Positions 33,473-35,940 of a stretch of DNA of 35,940 nucleotides are shown here, in pieces. The translations under genes and the position numbers were made by a program. A model generated the notes under the pieces. It had not been told where the DNA came from, made no database searches, and saw only the letters and a list, made by a program, of their open reading frames with translations. The DNA is from an uncultured Myxococcales bacterium (GTDB lineage: Bacteria > Myxococcota_A > Polyangia > Polyangiales > Polyangiaceae), in NCBI GenBank assembly GCA_937902985.1, contig CALFNG010000547.1, positions 1 through 35,940 of the forward strand. Direction: 5' to 3'. Position 1 is the stretch's first letter. Each line of letters begins with the position of its first letter.

Positions 33473-33864
33473 TCGCGCTTCTCGACACGCACGTCCTGCT
33501 GTGGTGGTTCGAGCAGCCCAGGCGCCTCGCGGTGGCGCAGCGGCGCGTGCTCGCCAAGGCGGGCGACGCCCGCGCAGTCGGCGTCTCCGACGTGACGCTG
33601 TGGGAGGTCGCGTTGCTCTTCGAGAGGGGCCGCATCCGGCTCGCGCTCCCGCTCGACGAGTGGCTTGTGCGCGCCACCGCAGCGCCAGTCGTCGAACGGT
33701 GCGGCATGTCGCCCGCGATCGCCCGCGAGATGGTCGACCTCAGTGCCACCCGCGACTGGGACCCGGCCGACCGGATCATCGTTGCCACAGCGCGAGTGCT
33801 CGGCGTGCCCGTCGTTACTGCGGACAATCGTATCGTGGAGTCCGGGCTCGTGCGGACGGTATAG
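33469..33864 (+). CDS. vapC: PIN-domain toxin ribonuclease
   Basis: A 131-residue PIN-fold nuclease. The acidic metal-binding residues are Asp6 (LLDTHVLLW), Glu46 (TLWEVALL), Asp101 (DPADRIIVATA) and Asp119 (VVTADNRI), all intact. Such toxins cleave tRNA or other RNA when the antitoxin is degraded; the target here is unknown. The GTG start overlaps the antitoxin stop. The pair lies beside transposase fragments, consistent with accessory DNA. Confidence 0.9.
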   Translation: MIALLDTHVLLWWFEQPRRLAVAQRRVLAKAGDARAVGVSDVTLWEVALLFERGRIRLALPLDEWLVRATAAPVVERCGMSPAIAREMVDLSATRDWDPADRIIVATARVLGVPVVTADNRIVESGLVRTV

Positions 33865-33882
33865 AGTCGGCCGCCGCCCGAC

Positions 33883-34104
33883 TCAGTCCCGCGGCAGAGC
33901 GACCACCTTCCCGAGCTCCCTCGGCTCGACCTCGTGTGTGACCGGCGCGTCGCCGTCGAGGCTCATGTGCGGGCGGTCGTTGTTGTAGTAGCTGGCGTGC
34001 TGGCGGACCAAGTGGAGGAGACGACGCTCTCCGAGCACGATCACGTGATCGAGCAGCTCTCGACGAAGGGTGCCCACCCACCGTTCCGCGTACCCGTTGC
34101 GTGC
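33883..34104 (-). pseudogene. Transposase 3'-end fragment, minus strand
   Basis: On the minus strand, from about 34104 to the stop at 33883, the sequence reads ARNGYAERWVGTLRREL…ASYYNNDRPHMSLDGDAPV. This is the C-terminal part of an rve/DDE integrase-core transposase, including the region after the third catalytic acid (N-G-x-x-E-R-W). No earlier part is present: at 34105 the sequence switches to an oppositely oriented transposase tail. The element is therefore dead. Confidence 0.8.
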
Positions 34105-34105
34105 C

Positions 34106-34275
34106 GTCGTGCGCGAGGTCGTGGAGCACTATCACATCGAGCGCAACCATCAGGGCCTAGTCTAGGCAACGTCATCCCCTTCCCTTCCCCCGATTCGGTC
34201 ACCGCCGTCGGCCGTGTCGGACGAAGGCGAACGCTCGGAGGCATCCTCAGCTTCTACGAGCGAAAAGCCGCATGA
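34106..34275 (+). pseudogene. Transposase 3'-end fragment, plus strand
   Basis: The frame from 34106 reads VREVVEHYHIERNHQGL, then a 5-base insertion around 34160 (CTAGTCTAG) creates a stop and shifts the frame. The continuation, GNVIPFPSPDS…ILSFYERKAA-stop, ends at 34275. The tail matches the remnant at 30947-31068. Past the stop, GGAACAGTAC near 34302 parallels the putative end repeat of the first copy. It lies head-to-head with the minus-strand fragment. Confidence 0.75.
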
Positions 34276-34392
34276 ATCGCGCTGGGATCGCAATTCGGAA
34301 CAGTACGACAGATGTTATAGTGGCGGTCCCAATTGCCGGGAAACCAGCGAGCGAGGACGGCTTGGTTCTTGCCAAGGGAAGGTTATGAAGTT

Positions 34393-35172
34393 ATGAAGAG
34401 TCGCCTGCTTCCTTTCTACGGTTCGTTCCTCGGCCTGTCCGTTATGGCGTGCGGTGGGGCCTCGTCGACGGAACCACCCCACGGAATGGCATCCAGCGAC
34501 GGTGGCAACGCGGCTGACGCTGCGAGCGCAACGATGAGCGACGCCTCCGCACCAGAGGGGGAAACAAGCAGCCCCATCGATAATCTCTGTCCTGGCGCGT
34601 CGCCGGATGCGGGCGAGAACGATTCCGCGACTACTTCAGGGGCCGGAGCCCTGGATGGTTCGTTTGCGGCCTGCGGTTGTACGCGCCGGCCGGGAGCCGG
34701 GAGCTCGTTCGAATGCCCGATGGGCGGCGGCGACACAGCAAATGGCGTCATCGGCCCGAGCGGCGGCATGCTGGAGCTGAAGGGGCGCCAATTCATCCGA
34801 AGTGGCCTCGCCGCTAGCCTCACCGTGCCTCCGTCGGCACTGGCTGCGCCGACGATGGTGGCGCTCACCGAAACGACCGTTCCGCCCCCCGCCGCGCTAT
34901 TGGACTGGTCGCCCGTCTACCGGCTGGACCCGCTCGGCCTGCCGCTCGCTCAGGCGGTGGATGTCGTCCTTCCCTGGAGCAACTCCGCCGGAACGTTCTC
35001 GCCGGCCGACCCTCCCCCACTCTCGATGTGGTTCTCGGCCGACGGCACGTGCTTCACTCGACTCGCGGATTCCAACACGAACGGCGCCGGCTTCGAGCAA
35101 GCGACCATCACGGCCTTCGGATTCATCGTCGTAGGAGCCCCGAGATCGCCGTCGACGGCGACGTGTCCATGA
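34393..35172 (+). CDS. Lipoprotein with ZU5-like domain
   Basis: A 259-residue exported protein. The ATG at 34393 is chosen because it gives a signal with lipobox VMAC (Cys20); an ATG 8 bases upstream hits a stop at once. An Asp/Ala/Ser-rich spacer and a Cys-bearing segment (FAACGCTRRPGAGSSFEC) follow. Residues ~135-220 resemble a ZU5 domain (VIGPSGGMLEL, LTVPPSALAAPTMVALTE, SPVYRLDPLGLPLAQAVDVVLPW). Such surface lipoproteins are common in Polyangia-type genomes; a structural or adhesive role is a guess. It ends 4 bases before a convergent gene. Confidence 0.75.
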   Translation: MKSRLLPFYGSFLGLSVMACGGASSTEPPHGMASSDGGNAADAASATMSDASAPEGETSSPIDNLCPGASPDAGENDSATTSGAGALDGSFAACGCTRRPGAGSSFECPMGGGDTANGVIGPSGGMLELKGRQFIRSGLAASLTVPPSALAAPTMVALTETTVPPPAALLDWSPVYRLDPLGLPLAQAVDVVLPWSNSAGTFSPADPPPLSMWFSADGTCFTRLADSNTNGAGFEQATITAFGFIVVGAPRSPSTATCP

Positions 35173-35176
35173 CGAC

Positions 35177-35940
35177 TCATCTCCTGGGGTTCCGAGCACC
35201 CTCGCATTCTGCCCCGTCGGTTGCACCGGGACGCTCGAATTCCTGCACGGAGATGACCCGCGTCGTCCACCAGCTTCCCCGTTCCCGCTCCGCGGGCTTG
35301 GCGAAGTGAAACTCCGAAAGGACGACCCGGAATCGACGTGGTGGCAGACTGGGTGCACTCTCGAAGAGCGACGTCACCTGAGGCGACCGGCTCCCGAGGC
35401 GCCAGACGAGGGCTCGCAGCAGCGGCTCGTTGCCGACGAATCCCAGCTTCGAAGCACGCCACATGTGCCAGTCGAGCCGGCACTGATACGGCCAGACAAG
35501 CCTTGGTGTGGTCTTGTCGTCCAAGGTCAAGCACCGGTAACGGTAGGAGTTCCAGTTCGTTCCGTCGTTACTGCCCTGGATCTCGATTCTATACCCGGCT
35601 TGCCCTATGTCCTCATACAAGCCATACGTATTCACCAAGTGGGCGAGCCCCATGCTCGGCGGACGGAGTCGAAAGGGTCGCGCGAGAGCGGAACGATTCT
35701 CGGAAAGATCGCGACCAGTGTCGCTGCGGCGCTGCGGCGTAGAGCGCGGGGAGCTCGAGACCTCGAAGCCGCGGCCGCTCGCGCGAGAGCGAGAGGTAAC
35801 CGGTGATCCCTTGGCGCACCATGGCGCTCGGGCCCGACCGTTCGCTCCACGCGAGGAAGCCGAGCCCGATCACGAGCAGATTCAAGAAGGAGTAGCTTGC
35901 AGTGGCGGCTATGCCGAGCTGGAGCGCGAGGTTGATCGCG
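35177..35940 (-). pseudogene. Lipase-maturation-factor family gene, partial and frameshifted
   Basis: On the minus strand the C-terminal frame (stop at 35177) carries the LMF1-family signature: LVNTYGLYEDI, YRIEIQGSNDGTNW, QCRLDWHMW, ERERGSWWTTR. The upstream membrane part (NLALQLGIAATASYSFLNLLVIGLGFLAW) lies in a different frame that stops at 35613, and a third frame has a further hydrophobic piece between them. So at least one, probably two, indels separate the parts, whether real mutations or assembly errors. The gene also runs off the contig end. Intact relatives are membrane proteins with a periplasmic or lumenal domain. Confidence 0.7.

Noticed and set aside
1-35940. CRISPR arrays, tRNA or rRNA genes, prophage
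   Set aside because: No regularly spaced repeats, no cloverleaf or rRNA signature and no phage structural genes were found by reading.

Overview
The window is a GC-rich bacterial contig end. Ser/Gly- or Asp/Ala-rich linkers behind lipoprotein signals, many stand-alone lipoproteins and long spurious frames on every strand suggest a soil or aquatic Myxococcota (Polyangia-like) genome. That placement is an inference from style; no rRNA or tRNA gene was seen. The first 46 bases are Illumina library adapter, not biology, so the true sequence begins inside a gene at base 47.

Layout. (1) 47-3460: late cobalamin synthesis on the + strand, four genes each overlapping the next by 4 bases: 3' end of cobQ, cobU, a bluB-cobT fusion, cobS. 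Together they amidate cobyric acid, activate cobinamide, make dimethylbenzimidazole and its ribotide, and join the halves. (2) 3950-9033: exported proteins: an alpha/beta-hydrolase lipoprotein, an NTF2-like lipoprotein (minus strand), a calpain-type cysteine protease, and two tandem-duplicated 243-residue exported proteins with a leftover calpain tail between them. (3) 9222-21655: a metal-export island: a minus-strand cus operon (two small coupled membrane proteins, cusC, cusB, cusA); a divergent copA with a MerR-type promoter, followed by a 68-residue metal-binding protein; then an RcnR-like repressor with a perfect operator palindrome driving a P1B-4 (cobalt/iron-type) ATPase. (4) 21989-27864: a second RND pump, with its outer-membrane channel divergent from a coupled permease-adaptor pair. 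(5) 27925-35940: accessory DNA with many broken genes (alcohol dehydrogenase and pyruvate kinase fragments, three transposase 3' ends, a gene split by an in-frame TAG, a frameshifted lipase-maturation-factor gene) interleaved with intact arsC, a 54-residue Cys-rich protein, two lipoproteins, a secreted phosphoesterase and a Phd/PIN toxin-antitoxin pair.

The central genes form a coherent copper/silver and cobalt/nickel detoxification system. One C-x-M-H-P...C-P-x-C-G-M metal-binding module is used four times in CusB, CopA (twice) and the small protein. The least explained parts are the calpain/duplicated-protein locus and the two small coupled membrane proteins heading the cus operon.
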